NCBI GenBank assembly: GCA_029582165.1
Contig: CM055888.1
Location: forward strand, 12,406,001-12,470,000
Source of the DNA: Portulaca oleracea
Lineage: Eukaryota > Streptophyta > Magnoliopsida > Caryophyllales > Portulacaceae
Reading direction: 5' to 3'
Length of the DNA: 64,000 nucleotides
A program made the position numbers and the translations under genes. The notes under the pieces were generated by a model. It saw only the letters and a list, made by a program, of their open reading frames with translations. It searched no databases and was not told the origin of the DNA. This document shows positions 11,907-24,760 of this stretch, one piece after another (positions within the stretch are counted from its first letter, which is position 1; the number at the start of each line of letters is the position of its first letter).

Positions 11907-14900
11907 ATGGAGCTCGTTGGACCCACTGAGCTTCGATCTACGAACAAGGAGGTGCAAATCGGTGTCCAAAGCTATCAATTAAGCCAAGAATTTCAGCGGT
12001 TGGTAATGCCGCAATCAGAGAGTGGAAATTCCTTTACTGCGCTTTTGGAGTTACCGCCGAATCAAGCTGTTCAGCTTTTGCACTCCTCGTCGGGATTACC
12101 TTCTACTGGCGCGTTGACCGAACGCGCCGGCAGTTTATCCGCCGGGGAATTGCCGGAGCAGTCGACGGTGAAGGCGGAGCCTGTGGACAGCGAGTCGAAC
12201 CCTAATTCGTCTGATCCGAGTGACGGTGAGAAGCTGCAATTGAAGCGCAAGGAGATAGGAACCAAGGTAGAGGGGAAATTAGTTTGCTAACATTTCTAGG
12301 GTTTCTGTTCTGAAAGTGATATTGAGCTAATTATCTGTGTTACTTTGGAAATTAGGGCAAAGGATCAAGCAAGAAGAACAAGAAAGCGAAACCGACCGCG
12401 GAAGATGGCGAGAAGCTTCCGTACGTTCATGTCCGAGCACGGCGAGGCCAAGCCACTGATAGCCATAGCCTAGCAGAACGAGTAATTTATCAATCTCTTT
12501 CTAATTACATTTCCCGTGACAGATTAAGTTCCTAATTTCAGTGTAATAATTACGTGATTTCATTGTGGGAATGGTCTCAGGCGAGGAGAGAGAAAATCAA
12601 TGCGAGGATGAAGTTGCTGCAGGAGCTAGTCCCAGGCTGCAACAAGGTCTGTTGGTTACTACTCCCCATCCTATATTAATTGTCATAATTTTGAGGGTAT
12701 TTAATTCTTAGTTTTTTCCACAATATGTTATTAACAATTAGAATATTATACTTTTATCATATTATCTTTCATTATGAATCTAATTTATATAGCAACTCAT
12801 TGTATATATTGATAAATTTATGGTCAAAATTTTAAAATTTTTGAAATTTGACTGCATAATTTTCAAATATGACAATTAATATGGAAAGGAGGGAGTAATG
12901 GATTAACTAAATGTTAATGAGGTTATGATTAATGATTTACAATTAATGATGGTTGTTGGCGGGGATGATGATGATGATCAAGCCAGACAAAGGGTGTGAT
13001 TATTTGGCTAAATTGTCCCCGCAAACCTAAAAAGTGTGATTAGAATTTTAAGGTTATGCTTTAATAACGGTTCTGGACTTCTGGTCACTGTCACCTTTCT
13101 GAGATTAGAGAAGTTGCTTTTTGGCTAGTAAAAGCGATCTCCTGGTGCTGTAATGAAAATTGTACTATAGTTGAATTTTTCTTTCAATGTTGAAATTCCC
13201 TTATTATTAATTTAGGTAAAATAAATCTCAACCTTTAAAAAGACTTATGCTATCATTAAATAAGATTAACTATTGTAACAAGTTATTTTGATCAAAATAT
13301 ACGGATTTCAATTTTTTAGGTAGAACAAATGGTTCTTATACTTTTTAACTATGGTAGTTGAAAAATGTCGTTAAAAATATTTAATTTTGTAAAAAAATCT
13401 CGCTAAATATTTAATTTTGTAAAAAATCTCCTTAAAAATATTAAATTATGGTAGAATCTCCTTAACAATATTTAATTTTGTGAAAAAATTTGTATGTCAA
13501 TGAATGACATTTTGCAACTTTGATTGATATATATTTTAACTCTTTAAAAGGTAAAATATGCTTTTTAATTGTTATAGTTGAAAAAGGATTTCAACTATGG
13601 TTGAATCTCTCATGTTGAAAATATTAGTTAAATAGTTCTCTCCTTCTCTTTTAAGAACAAGTTCGGTAATTATTCTTTAAGTGCTGTAGTTTTTGATAAA
13701 ATAATGACCCTGTTTGGCAACATAGCTTTTTGGAGTTAAAAAAAACGTTTTGACGCTAATTAGCATTTTTGACCAGTCACAACAACTAATATAGTGTTTG
13801 GTAAATAGCTTTTTGAGTTAGCAGTTTGGACTCAAAATCTGTTTTTCAAACAAACTATTCCAAATAGTTTTTTAACAATAATTGTTTTTGAAACAACTAA
13901 TTTTACAAAACATTGTTACTGCAAAGGGCTAATCTAAACAACTAATTCAAACAGCGAACTGCTAGCAGTTGATTGCCAAATAGGGCCTATATGATTGTCA
14001 TTTTTTTTTTGGTAAAATATTATGGGAATGGGTGCTTGTTATACGTTGTATTTACTTAAATCATAATTCTAGCCATCTCCAGTAGCCTATAGGTAGAAAA
14101 TTTGATTGAGTCTATATAATTTATTGAGGGCTTGAGAATGTCGGTGCCTTCTATGAACTTTAAAAATCTTTCCAGCTTTGAGGACAATCAATTCTTAGAG
14201 ACACTAATCCAAGGTGCCCTGTGATGCACGAAATGTATATTGTGAACTAGTCTAGGGTTATGTCAAAAGGTGTCACTAGTCTTCCTGGAGCTTCAATTCT
14301 CTAGAGGTCATGTATGACATATGTCACATATCCTCCCTAGAGGTTTCTACTCTTCACAGCAGAAGGTACTTCTTATATCATAGAACATGTTGGTTAACTG
14401 AACTAGTATAGGCTTTGGCTTTAAGAAGCTGAGTTTGAAAACTATAACCCATCCTCATATGTTTCAATATTTTGATCCCCGTCACCCAAAAAAAAAAGCC
14501 CTACTACCAGCCACAGTCATTGTCGTATCTTTTAGGGGATATAAGCACACTGCTGCTAAATAAGATTGTGGTCATATTTCACTTGTCAAAGGCTAAAGGA
14601 TCAAAGACTACTGGTGACCTCCCCCCATCCCCTCCAAAAACAAAATCCAAATTGGGCACCGAGTCCGGGAGAAGGGGGGGGGGTTCTTTTTTTCATTGGA
14701 AGCCCAGTGCTTATCCAGATCCTGTAAATGATCAGACAGCGGTCAAAAGAAAAGAGAATAGGCAGATGCTATTCTCCTGAATGCCCATTGAGTGGACCAT
14801 CTCTTGACATGACACCATGATAGTGTGGTTGTCCTTCAGCAGTGATCATGTATTGGTAGTTAGAGGGGGTGAAAATGAAGTTTCTCTATCTTTTGGTCGA

Positions 14901-17553
14901 ATGGCATGTAGGCCTTGTCTGCTTTTGGGGACCACCAGTCATGAGGTTGTAGGAGGTTCTGTATCTGAAAAGACTGAAATATCTCTTGCAGTGGAACTTT
15001 TCACGGTGAGATTTGCTTAGATCCTACTTGTTAATTTCATTGAGTTGAGGATATTCTTTACTGAAGAATACCTTGCTAAACTTTAAACCAAGAGTTGTTT
15101 CTGAGATTATTGATAGTATCATTGTATGAATCTCAAGTAGTTACATTTAATTGCAGATTTCAGGCACAGCATTAGTTTTGGAGGAGATTATTAATCATGT
15201 TCAATCGTTGCAACACCAAGTGGAGGTATATAATTTGCTTTTAAGTTGTATGATTGATGATCCATTATTAAACACGGGATTATGTCATTATCTAGAAGTC
15301 CAGCTTGTAGTTTTGTGGAGAATGGAGTAGGAAAATGGTGCAACAAATGTCCTGCTATGGTCCTTTTTCTCCCATAAAGATTTATTGATACTGTTTTCTA
15401 AGTGAAAAATTCAAAGTACTCTTCATTGATAGGCTTCTGGACTTGGACTTTGACTTTGACTTGATGACCAGCAGGCACCTGAAGATTTAACTTTTGTTTA
15501 GTTTTGAACCCTAATATGCTGAACTGATGCATGAAATTTGGGTTGGAACTTGGAAAATTTGTAATTAAAGCAGAAATAGCATTGTTGCTGACCTGTTGTT
15601 GGTTGCACCAATTCAGGCGATATTTTCAACCTCAGATTGGATATCCCCCCCCCCCTTTTCTGGGCATGTTATTTTTCTTAATTGCAGTTTACCTGCTTTC
15701 CTGAATCGCCCACTCTCTGCCAATATGAGCTCAATATCCCAAAGGAGTAAACTTGAGTTTTTCTGTAATCTTCTACATTATTAAAAAATGGGTAAAGAAG
15801 GAGAAGATGAGGGAAACAACAAAGGCTTGTGTTGCTGTTTAATTCTGTAGCAAACTGTCGATTAGATCCTCCTATTGCATAAAAGCTGGTAACTTCATAT
15901 GTGGAGGTGCTTTTCGATGATTGACTTGAACTCTGCGGATATGCTGATTTTTTTCTCTTCCTTTTGCCTTTCTATTTTTTTCTTCTGGGTGGGTGAGGGT
16001 GGGTTATTGATTGATTGGCTCTATGTTGAATTGCTCAATCATGCGTCCATTCTGATGTTAAATGTCCTTTGCAGTATTTGTCCATGAGGCTTGCAGCGGT
16101 TAATCCAAGAATTGATTTCAATGTTGACAACCTGTTTCCTGGAGTGAGTATATATATATAGTCCACATTTATCGCCTAGATTTCCACTTTGCTTGTTTGG
16201 TGCTTTGAATTTGGTGACGACTGACGAGTAGGTATTTATCTGCAAATTTATATAGTATTTTGCTTTAATTAATATATAGAGGATGATAACCCTTTATCTT
16301 GATGTTAAACTTAGGGGAAACCTTAAACTTATGATATAGCAATGAGAAGAAATAAACAATGATGTATAGAACAATGGATAAATAACTTGGGATACCCTGG
16401 GAATGGAAAGGTCAGAGTTATTTGTGCCAGGAAGGGCGGAGGGTTTTACCTTTCAAGCTCTGTGTTACCTGAGTATTGAAGTTGCTTGAGGTGTAACTGC
16501 TTACTCTTAAGCTTTATGCTCTGATCCTTGACTTGAGACTTGGAACAATCTTACTTGAATGGAAAGATAGCCTCTCACCATTGGAGTTATTTGTGCATTT
16601 CATGTCCTATTTGACTTAGAACTCTGATCAGGCTGGAAATGTATGAGATAATTAAGTGTGGTCATGCTGCAGCTATATTGCCGTAAAAAATCAGGTGAAG
16701 CTCCTGCAGTAATGGAAACCCGGGTGAAGTGATACATGCGGATAGTTGAATTTGGATGTCTATTTGATCAGTTAGACTGTCTCTTTGCATTTTAAGTCAT
16801 GCTTTCAAAATTTTTCTGTAGTCACAATTCCATTCATGTTTTAGGCCTTTAGCATAAGAGGTTATTGGACATGAGTTCACACATTTTGGCTCTGTGACAA
16901 CATTCTCCATGGCATTTTAGGATGTGTCTAGGTGATTCTACTTTTAACGGTCACCTCCCTCTCTGTTTTAAGTTTTGATTTTGAATTTGCTCAATAATCC
17001 TACGTTGCTACAGTTGTTTATATATAATATCTTTAGTTATGTTATGTTTAACACAATTAGTGCTCCTGTGCTATCTTAAATATCTGCAGAACGGATCTTT
17101 AGTGGACTGCAATGTTGCCAATATGCCAACGTCCATAATATGGCCTGAATCGCAAGCGAACGGAGATGGGCAAGAATTTCAACCGCAGTGGCACTTTCAA
17201 TGTTTAAGTCAGCCTGCTTGGGTTAAGGAAGAGAACCAACACAATGTAGTCAATTCTGAAAACTCGCTTTTGGCCTATGATTCATCTGCAAATTCAGGTA
17301 AATCCGTAAATCTTTTGAGGGCCTTTCTATTTTTCATTTGAACTTATATCTGAGGGATGATACTCCCAAATCTCCAATGCATTTTATTTCTCTTTAAATG
17401 CAATATATTTGTTTTTGCTCATCTTTCCTGTTTTGAAGCACTTCCGATTTGTGTGAGACTGCAAAAACCTTGAAGTATAGTGCAAACAACTAACGAAATT
17501 CTGTGCAATCTACAGCATCTTTGCATTCAGGTCAGCTGAAAATGGAGCTGTGA
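11907..17553 (+). CDS. bHLH transcription factor, bHLH48/bHLH60-like
   Basis: Seven exons join to 936 bp (311 aa): 11907-12266, 12356-12481, 12581-12646, 15157-15225, 16075-16143, 17090-17297, 17516-17553, all with GT-AG introns and an unbroken frame. The bHLH domain spans about residues 150-210. The basic region has His157, Glu161 and Arg165, the H-E-R triad that contacts G-box/E-box DNA (family knowledge), and helix 2 reads [16 protein letters not shown]. Upstream lies a lysine-rich stretch (about 122-132), a likely nuclear signal. The C terminus ends GQLKMEL, as in Arabidopsis bHLH48/60. It should be a nuclear dimeric regulator. The start ATG is the first in frame after the (CT)n leader. 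Intron 3 (2.5 kb) is swollen by MITEs. The gene appears intact. Confidence 0.93.
12662..12895. mobile_element. Stowaway-like MITE in bHLH intron 3
   Basis: Ends are CTCCCCATCCTATATTAATT and, inverted, CTCCCTCCTTTCCATATTAATT, flanked by TA on both sides (12660-12661 and 12896-12897). At 234 bp, AT-rich and without an ORF, it fits a Tc1/mariner-derived Stowaway MITE. It starts 15 bp after the exon 3 donor. Confidence 0.88.
13365..13490. repeat. Short minisatellite of about 33-bp units
   Basis: Roughly four degenerate copies of a unit reading TATTTAATTTTGTAAAAAA then TCTCCTTAAAA within bHLH intron 3. Confidence 0.6.
13706..13987. mobile_element. hAT-like MITE in bHLH intron 3
   Basis: Inverted ends CCCTGTTTGGCAAC and, reversed, CCCTATTTGGCAAT bound about 280 bp that include mirrored GCTTTTT/AACAACTAA words. 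A matching 8-bp duplication is not convincing (AAAATAAT against TATATGAT). Confidence 0.7.
14250..14425. repeat. Dispersed repeat shared with 26011-26180
   Basis: Words such as GGAGCTTCAATTCT, GTCATGTATGACAT and GAACATGTTGGTTA occur in the same order here and at 26011-26180, at about 80% identity by eye. No coding sense and no termini recognised. Confidence 0.75.
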
Positions 17554-18013
17554 TGGTTACAAGAGGACTTTCTTGTCGGGAATGTGTAAATATAGCAGCA
17601 AGTCAACTATCACATAGTTATTATTTCAGCTGTAGAGAAAATATAGGCGTCTGAAGTTCAGGTGAGATTTCCAGGTCGTTCTCTATTTATCAGAAAGGGT
17701 TGGAGATCATTGAGGAGTAGATTGTGCTTGCTGATCCGATCCATTCACTTAATTATTTACGTATACATACTGGTAGTGTCATGGGAGATAACCAATTGAT
17801 TCTATTGTCGAATTGTGCGTATAAAAACAATCAGAACTCAAATCCTGTTTGGGTACTGGTGAATGGGTATTTATATCTTGTGAATAATAGTGTCATTTAT
17901 GATGCTTTTTTCCCCTTCCTGGGAAATTCATGTAATGTTTGAGCAGGCTATGAAAGAAAGGCAAATGCACGGCTTACAGATTTTGAGCTACGTGGTTGAT
18001 TTGGAGTTAACTA
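17554..18013. other. 3' UTR and downstream flank of the bHLH gene
   Basis: No further open frame. The sequence is not repetitive within the window and probably contains the 3' UTR. No clear polyadenylation signal was chosen. Confidence 0.4.
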
Positions 18014-18326
18014 GGGCCCTGTTTGGCAACCAGCTGGTAGCTGGTAGCTTGTAGCTGTTTAGCTCATAGCTTTTGGATTAGCTGTTTGACTTTAACTGTT
18101 TGGGTTAGCTGATTGCAGGGAAAGTGTTTGGTAAAGTAGCTTTTTGTGAAAAGCTACCTCAAAAAGCTTCATCAACTAGCTTTTTGAAAACTAGTTTTTT
18201 GGGTCCAAAAAGCTAATACAAAAAGCTACTTACCAAACACCTTAAGTAACTTTTTAACATTGGTCAAAAAACTAAAAGCTCTTCAAAAAGCTAAAAGCTA
18301 CCCAAAAAGCTTGTAGCAAACACCCT
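18014..18326. mobile_element. hAT-like MITE downstream of the bHLH gene
   Basis: It starts GGGCCCTGTTTGGCAACC and ends GTAGCAAACACCCT, an imperfect terminal inverted repeat, with inner mirrored AGCTTTTT/AAAAAGCT words. It resembles the MITE at 13706-13987 in terminal wording. No ORF. The target-site duplication is unclear. Confidence 0.75.
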
Positions 18327-18904
18327 CGAGATCTTTTGATCGTCTTTTAGAGTTTTAGTTCATGAATGGTTATTCTGGGTACTTGAATTACTCGTGAATG
18401 CATACGCACGTGAGGTCTGTTGGGGTTACTCTTCTCGGTCCGACAGAATTACCAACAAAGATGGAGGTGGTCGGCCCTAGTGAGAGAGTGAAGGAGTGAG
18501 AACTGTTGCTGCTGCTTTCCGATCGCTAAAGTTGTTAGAATTTACTTATAAGTTAAGATGTCTCACGGTGAAAAAGTAAATGGAAAATGAATGGTCTATA
18601 AGTTAAGTGGATTGTAAAATAGAATTTCATTAAATTTGTTACTATGAACCTTGGTTAAGGTGAGCTTTGACCTTGGATCTCTTCAACAAGTGGTATAGAA
18701 TCTGTGTAGTTGGGATCATGCGAAGTGAGATGGTCACATGGTTATCCATAATACGCTTAAGGTTAACCCAATTGGAGAAGAACAAGTCTCATTAGGTGCT
18801 TGCACAAACTAGATTGGATCATATGTACTAGTGAATAAATTATCTAATATAATTTTATCATAAAAAAAAATCTCTACCAAATTACTCGTACTGAAACTTC
18901 TAGC

Positions 18905-20460
18905 ACTTTTGTTGTTGAAATCGGTTATTCAAGCGCTGTCAATGTACATCACAGGCATTTTCAAGATCCATATAACTTTAGTGGATGAGCTGCATAGCAT
19001 TTGTGCTTCGTACTGGTGGTGTTCTACCTGAGACAAGAAAAGATATTCATTGGAGCCTTGGAGGTCATGGGCAGACCTTTGTAAATCCAAGTGGGCAGGC
19101 GGGATTGATTTTAGAAGGCTGAATCTCTTTAATGATGCCTTGCTAGCAAAACAAGGATGTTGGTTCTTAACTATGAAAAATTCCTTGCTAAGCCAGGTGA
19201 TAGGCGCAAAATATTACAAGAACAAAAATTTCCTTAATGCGCCCCTGAACCACAATCCAAATTTTGCATGGAGAAGTATTTAGGGAATGAAGGCCCTCCT
19301 AAAAGAAGGCTTGTGCTGGCAGGTTAGGAATGGCAGAGACATTGATATTTTGAATGACTGGTGGTTCATTGATGGTGAGAGCAAGGGAGTAACGATACTG
19401 AGAGCAAACTGAGTGATCTTATAGATGATACATGCTGTTGGAGAGTGGATCACATTAACAGACTTTTTATAGTGTGATAAGAAGCTAATCTTGGAGATTC
19501 CACCAAGTACAAGGCAACTACAAGATAGACTTGTGTGGTTTCACTCAGACAAGGGTGTGTTCAATATCAAGTCAGCCTACCACCTTGGTCTATCAATTGA
19601 GGAAATGGATGTAGCAAGCTTCTAGCAGTCGATATGGCAAGCAAACATAGTGCCTAAAGCCAAACAGTTCTGGCAGCAATGGAGTGCTGAAATTCTGCCG
19701 GCTAAAACTCAGGTGTTGGAGACCAAGAAGAGGAGACGAGGCCATCAAACAACTGCTGAAACAGTTTTTTGGACGGCCCCAAGATTGAAATTTGGAGAAG
19801 GTTAATGCTGATGCTCACATTGACGTGACTGGTTGGGTTGGCTTGGTCAACATAGGCCCTGTTCTTTTCTGCGGTATGGTATGGTGTGGTGTGGTGGAAT
19901 TATGGTGGGTGTGGTGGAATTTTGGTATGTTATTGGTATGTGGGGTGGGTGAGGAGAGATAATGTAAAAAGTAGAGGAGAAAAGTGAGGAGAGAGAAAAG
20001 TAATGATCTGCGGTAAAATGTTGCGAGTTGTGGCAAACTGCGGTATGCTGTGGTACCGCAATTTGCCAACCGCAGAAAAGAACAGGGCCATAGTGCGAGA
20101 TAGTAATGGTGAAGCTTTGGTTGCTGATATCAAGAGGCTAAGGGCGGGGTGGACACCATCAGTATTTAGTAGCTGAAGCACAAGCAATCTTTTTTGGTGT
20201 CAAACTGGCATCGAGGTTTGGCTTCCCTTGAATGATAGTTGAAACATACCGTGCCCCCTTGGTGAATAGTTTAAATAAGTCTAATTCTTTTTTAAGCTAC
20301 CTTGTCTTAGTTTTGGATGACATTTTATTTGCTAGTAGCTCTTTCAGACTTCTAGTTAGGTTCATGTGAGGAGGGAGGCAATTTCACAGCCCACCACCTT
20401 GCAAGATTAGTCTGGAGAGATTCAGAACAAGTGTGGATTAGTATGTGTCCCCCTCAAATT
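18905..20460 (+). pseudogene. LINE (L1-type) remnant: RT 3' end, zf-RVT, RNase H
   Basis: Broken coding sequence in the order of plant L1 LINEs: end of the RT domain (about 18905-19060), SKWAGGIDFRRLNLFNDALL and NWWF-like DWWFIDG (19050-19380), the zf-RVT-like part (KGVFNIKSAYHLG, IWQANIVPKAKQFWQ, about 19555-19680), and an RNase H part (VRDSNGEALVADIKRL, about 20093-20300) continuing to about 20460. Several stops and frameshifts are present; the 5' two thirds are missing, as is usual for 5'-truncated LINEs. A MITE splits the RNase H part. Confidence 0.85.
19855..20089. mobile_element. Tourist-like MITE inside the LINE RNase H region
   Basis: Perfect 21-bp terminal inverted repeats (GGCCCTGTTCTTTTCTGCGG plus T) bound 235 bp. 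Each side is flanked by ATA. Removing the element and one ATA restores the reading frame GLVNIVRDSNGE, so the empty site is visible in the sequence. A 3-bp duplication fits PIF/Harbinger (Tourist) insertion, although TWA would be the usual triplet. Confidence 0.92.
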
Positions 20461-20635
20461 TCCATCTATGCATTGATGAATAAATTAACCATGAATGAAA
20501 ACTAGTTTGCCTTTTCTCACAAAGAAAAGCATGATGCACGAAGCAAATACAATATAATTGTAATGATTATCAATTGATTTTCTTACATCACAACACATGC
20601 AGGCTGGCCGTTACAGCACGCCAGCGCTCAACCAA

Positions 20636-21025
20636 ATGATAAACATCTTGACACAAGATGTCTCTTAACTATCTTACATTTTTTCTAAATTACTAATAAA
20701 GTGAAATGTATGTGTATTTAAATTATTCTAAAGGCAAGTTTCATTATGTTCAGGGTTACTACAACTTATAAATAATTTAAAAATAATTATTTATTTATAT
20801 TTATTTCATAAATATAAAACTATGTATAAAATGTGGATTTTCTACTATAATTGATAAAATTAGGCGATTATTATATTTTTTTCACCTAGCTAATAAGTAT
20901 TATATTATTATAATTGATAAATATATATAATTATTAAAAAAATATTAATAAAAGTTAAAAAAATGTGAAATATGAACAATTTACGATGGTTAAGAACCAT
21001 CTTGAGTCAAAATGATTATCATGGT
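20636..21025. mobile_element. MITE of a family with a second copy at 51402-51789
   Basis: AT-rich element with inverted ends containing CATCTTGACACAAGATG and, inverted, CATTTTGACTCAAGATGG. The interior (CATAAATATAAAACTATG, CTAGCTAATAAGTATTAT) is shared with the second copy. No ORF; superfamily not assigned. Boundaries are approximate to about 10 bp. Confidence 0.75.
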
Positions 21026-21073
21026 CCGCTTTTTTTGTTATTTGTTACTCCACATCATTCATGAATCATGATA

Positions 21074-21303
21074 CTCCCTCTGTTTCATATAATTTGTTCT
21101 TTTGTTGACTATCACAGTTTCCAATATTATTATTTAATTAATAATTTTTTATATAATACTTTATTAACAATTGCAATATTATATTTTTATCATAATATTT
21201 TTCATTAAGAATCGAATCATAATAAATTTATTTAACAAATTATTATATATATTGAGAAATTTATAATTAAAATTTTATAGGCAAATAATATGGAAAGAGG
21301 TAG
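21074..21303. mobile_element. Stowaway MITE upstream of GH28 copy 1
   Basis: It starts CTCCCTCTGTTTCATATAAT and ends with the inverted counterpart, ATATGGAAAGAGGTAG, with TA on both sides. It is 230 bp, AT-rich, without an ORF, and its right end is 193 bp before the GH28 start codon, inside the probable promoter. Confidence 0.88.
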
Positions 21304-21496
21304 TACTTACTTTTCAAATAAAATTAAAGAATTCCATAAAACATAAAAATAAAAATAAAAGATAAAATGACCAACAACATATGGATAATGACTATTGTTG
21401 CTCTACAACAAATGTGGGGACACGGGGGCGTGAGGACGTCAACTCCAATTTCAATAGGGTCTTCTGGAAAAAGCAGCGTCAATTGCTGCTCTAGCA

Positions 21497-23087
21497 ATGG
21501 CAATGTCCAATAATCTCTCCTTCATCTTCACCGCAATTTTCTCTCTCCTCCTTCTCCTCCCCACCTACTCCGGCCACCCTCACACGCCGCCGGCCACCGT
21601 CTCCGTCACAGACTTCGGCGCCGCCGGCGATGGCCTCCACTACGACACCAAATCCATCCAATCGGCCATCGACGCGTGTCCAGCTCCCAGCCCCTGCCAC
21701 GTGGTATTCCCTGCACCTGGATCATACCTGACTGCGACGGTCCACCTCCGATCCGGCGTCGTATTGGTGGTGGAAGAAGGTGCGAAGATTTTAGCTGGGA
21801 CGAAGCAGGAGGATTATCCGGGGGAGAGGGAGAGATGGTACGCTGTGCTTGCGGAGCAGGTGGAGAACGTGGGGATCACTGGTGGAGGGGAGATCAACGG
21901 CCAGGGATTGAAGTTTGTGAAGAGGTTCGATGAGAGGAAGAATGTGATGGTGAGTTGGAATCAAACTGGGAGTTGCCTTGGGGACGAGTGTAGACCCAGG
22001 TTGGTTGGGTTCATTGGGTGTAAAAATGTTCATGTCTGGAATATTAACCTCATCGAGCCTGCTTATTGGTGGTGCGTTTAGTTAAATTTCACCCATCCTC
22101 TTTCCCTCTTGTTGGATTTCATATCGATTTGACTAATTCTGATGAATACAGGATTGTGAATTTGCAGCTTGAATCTGGTGGGCTGTGATAATACTAACAT
22201 TCATGACGTCTCCATCTATGGGGACTTCAATTCACCTAACAACGATGGAATTGACATTGAAGATTCAAACAACACGGTGATTACAAGGTGCCATATTGAC
22301 ACAGGGGACGATGCTATATGTCCAAAGACTTACAATGGCCCTCTGTATAACTTAACTGCTACTGATAGTTGGATCAGAACCAAGTCTTCAGCTATTAAGC
22401 TGGGAAGTGCTAGCGAATTCGATTTTGTGCATTTGGTGTTCGACAATATTACCATCTTTGAATCTCACAGAGGGCTTGGATTTCAGATACGCGATGGAGG
22501 TACTTCCTTTCCTTCCAATATATTTTATCTCCTCATTTTTTCGCTTTAGTAACATTCTGACATAACAATATCACTGTTGTATAGGGAATGTGAATGATAT
22601 TACTTTCTCCAACATAAACATGAGTACCAGATACTACGATCCATCATGGTGGGGAAGGGCAGAGCCTATCTATGTAACATCTTGCCCTCGGGACTCCTAC
22701 ACAAAGCAAGGTTCAATCTCAAACATCAGGTTCATCAACATCACCTCTGTTTCTGAAAACGGGGTCTTCCTGTCAGGTTCTGAAGGAGGACGCATAAGCA
22801 ATCTGGAATTCACCAATGTAAGCCTTACTTTCAAAAGATGGACAAATTACACAGGAGGATTGGTGGATTACAGACCCGGGTGTTCAGGCCTTGTGAAACA
22901 TCGCATGGCTGGGATCATCATGGAGTATGTTCAGGGTTTTCAACTTGAAAATGTAAACATGAGATGGTCTAGAGATGGGTCACCTGGGTGGGATAATCCC
23001 TTGGATTTCTTACCTTCCACTGTAAATAACATATCTTTCACCAACTTCCACTCGGGTCTGTTGCTTCAGCCGGTGAATTTTATGTAA
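21497..23087 (+). CDS. GH28 polygalacturonase-like protein, copy 1
   Basis: Exons 21497-22071, 22168-22499 and 22585-23087 (GT-AG introns of 96 and 85 bp) give 1410 bp, 469 aa. Residues 1-25 form a signal peptide, so the protein should be secreted to the cell wall. GH28 beta-helix motifs: NDGID (217-221, in place of NTD), GDDAIC (238-243, with the acid pair D239/D240). The canonical GHG and RIK boxes are not seen as such; SSAIKLGS and GFQIRD occupy those places, and WWGRAEPIYVTSCP follows. It resembles the At3g57790-type plant branch. Pectin or another wall polysaccharide is the likely substrate, but the altered boxes leave activity open. No stop or frameshift. The start is the first ATG (21497); MAMSNN has a second ATG two codons later. 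Confidence 0.92.
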
Positions 23088-23478
23088 CTTTGTCATGGAC
23101 ATTGCTCATCATTGGGAGACACTCATAATTCTTTCTCTGATTTGGTTATATTGTGGAAATGAAAGCATGGATTTTATTGAGTGTGCAGTGGTGAATAGAG
23201 ATGTTTCTTCCAACACTAGATTGGTAAACGAAATAAAGATGGTTACCTAGATGTATAGCAGCAAGAAGGGAATGGCTTGTATTGATTTGTTGTTCCCTTG
23301 TTGAGTTTCCCGGGCTTCTCCTTTTATTGGTTAACAAAGATCGAATACAACTTGATAGTGTTTGTTTGGTTGCGGGACATATATGAATTAATAACATATA
23401 CCTTGCCAAAGTTTTGTAAAATGAGGATTTTACCTTCTATATTTTAAAAATGTTAATTACCCAACCTAACAAATTGTA

Positions 23479-24122
23479 GGGTCTGTTTGGTTCACCAATT
23501 CAGGAATGGAATGGAATGAAACTTGATTCTTAAAAAAAAAAAATGGAACTTGATACTTGAAATAAGTTATTTGATGCAATTAAAGAATGGAATCAGTACC
23601 CAATTCCTATCACTTGGTATAGTAATGGAATGAAATCAACCCTTAATTTATTTGAATATTATAATTTTTTAATATTATAGAAATTGAAATTTCTTTAATA
23701 TTAATTATTTGAATTACCATTAATTATAACATTCTTGTAATAATTTTTTTTATCTATCACTTACGTTTTTCAAAGTCAATCTTTAATCAATAATTTCTCA
23801 TATAAGATTTTTTTTAAAAATATAATATTATACTTTTCTAATAGTTTTTTGTATTACAAATCTAATGACATTAATTTTATATAATGAATCATTATATAAA
23901 TTAAAATATTAACTGTCAAAATTTTACATATTTTATACTTCTGTATTACAAATAATTAATTTTATACTTTTCTTTCTCTCTCTTTGCTTTTTACTCCATA
24001 ATTGCTCTATATCTAACATTTCCCACCATCATCATCATTATCATCAATCAATATTTTATCTCTCTTTTATTTCATACATATCATCATCATCATCATCATC
24101 ATCGTGTGCCAAATTATTCCCT

Positions 24123-24170
<48 letters not shown>

Positions 24171-24760
24171 TTTTGCTTCATATTTTTTATATGGAACAAC
24201 AATACGACCATCGTCATCATCATCAATCAGTATTTTTTCATGGCAAATCAATTTTTTTTACAGAACAACAATGGCAGAATTTCGAATTTTTTTATAAACA
24301 GAACAACAACGGAGACCATCAATTAATGGAAACAAGGAACTCATTAATGGATAAGAGGAGGAGGAAAAAGGAAGAAACCACATACCAGTCGGTGACTATC
24401 GCAATATGGCCGACAGGTTTTCCGGCAAGTTTGTTCTTCAGACGGCAATGACAATACTATGAGGGAGAAGGGTTAGGGTTCTTGGTAGGAGGTAGAGACG
24501 TATATTGATGGCAGAGAAAAACATTAGGGGGTGTGAGAATATTATGATAATATTTTCTTTTCTATCTTTGTATTATTTTTGGGAATTAGATCTCATTCTC
24601 CCCAAATATGAGAGATATGGAATTCCTCTCAAAAGGGAGGAACTTGAAACCCCTGAGTATCAAGTCCCAAACCCTAAAAGGCTCAAACAAACATAAAAAT
24701 TGGGAATTTGATACCCAAAGATATCTAATTCCATTCCCTTTCTTCTAACCAAACAGGCCC
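23479..24760. mobile_element. PIF/Harbinger-like or hAT-like element nested in the Pack-MULE
   Basis: Inverted ends GGGTCTGTTTGGTT and, reversed, GGGCCTGTTTGGTT, flanked by GTA on both sides (23476-23478, 24761-24763). The 1.28-kb interior is AT-rich with (ATC)n and (CT)n tracts. An open frame from about 24190 starts MEQQYDHRHHHQ and continues as a basic, low-complexity peptide with no transposase motif. The 3-bp flank fits PIF/Harbinger, though GTA is not the preferred triplet. Confidence 0.7.
24126..24168. repeat. (CT)n microsatellite
   Basis: A nearly perfect CT tract inside the nested TIR element, preceded by a (ATC)n stretch at about 24079-24103. Confidence 0.9.

Noticed and set aside
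24104..24451. Protein gene in the nested TIR element
   Set aside because: The open frame is driven by a (CT)n tract and low-complexity His/Gln/Arg runs with no family motif.
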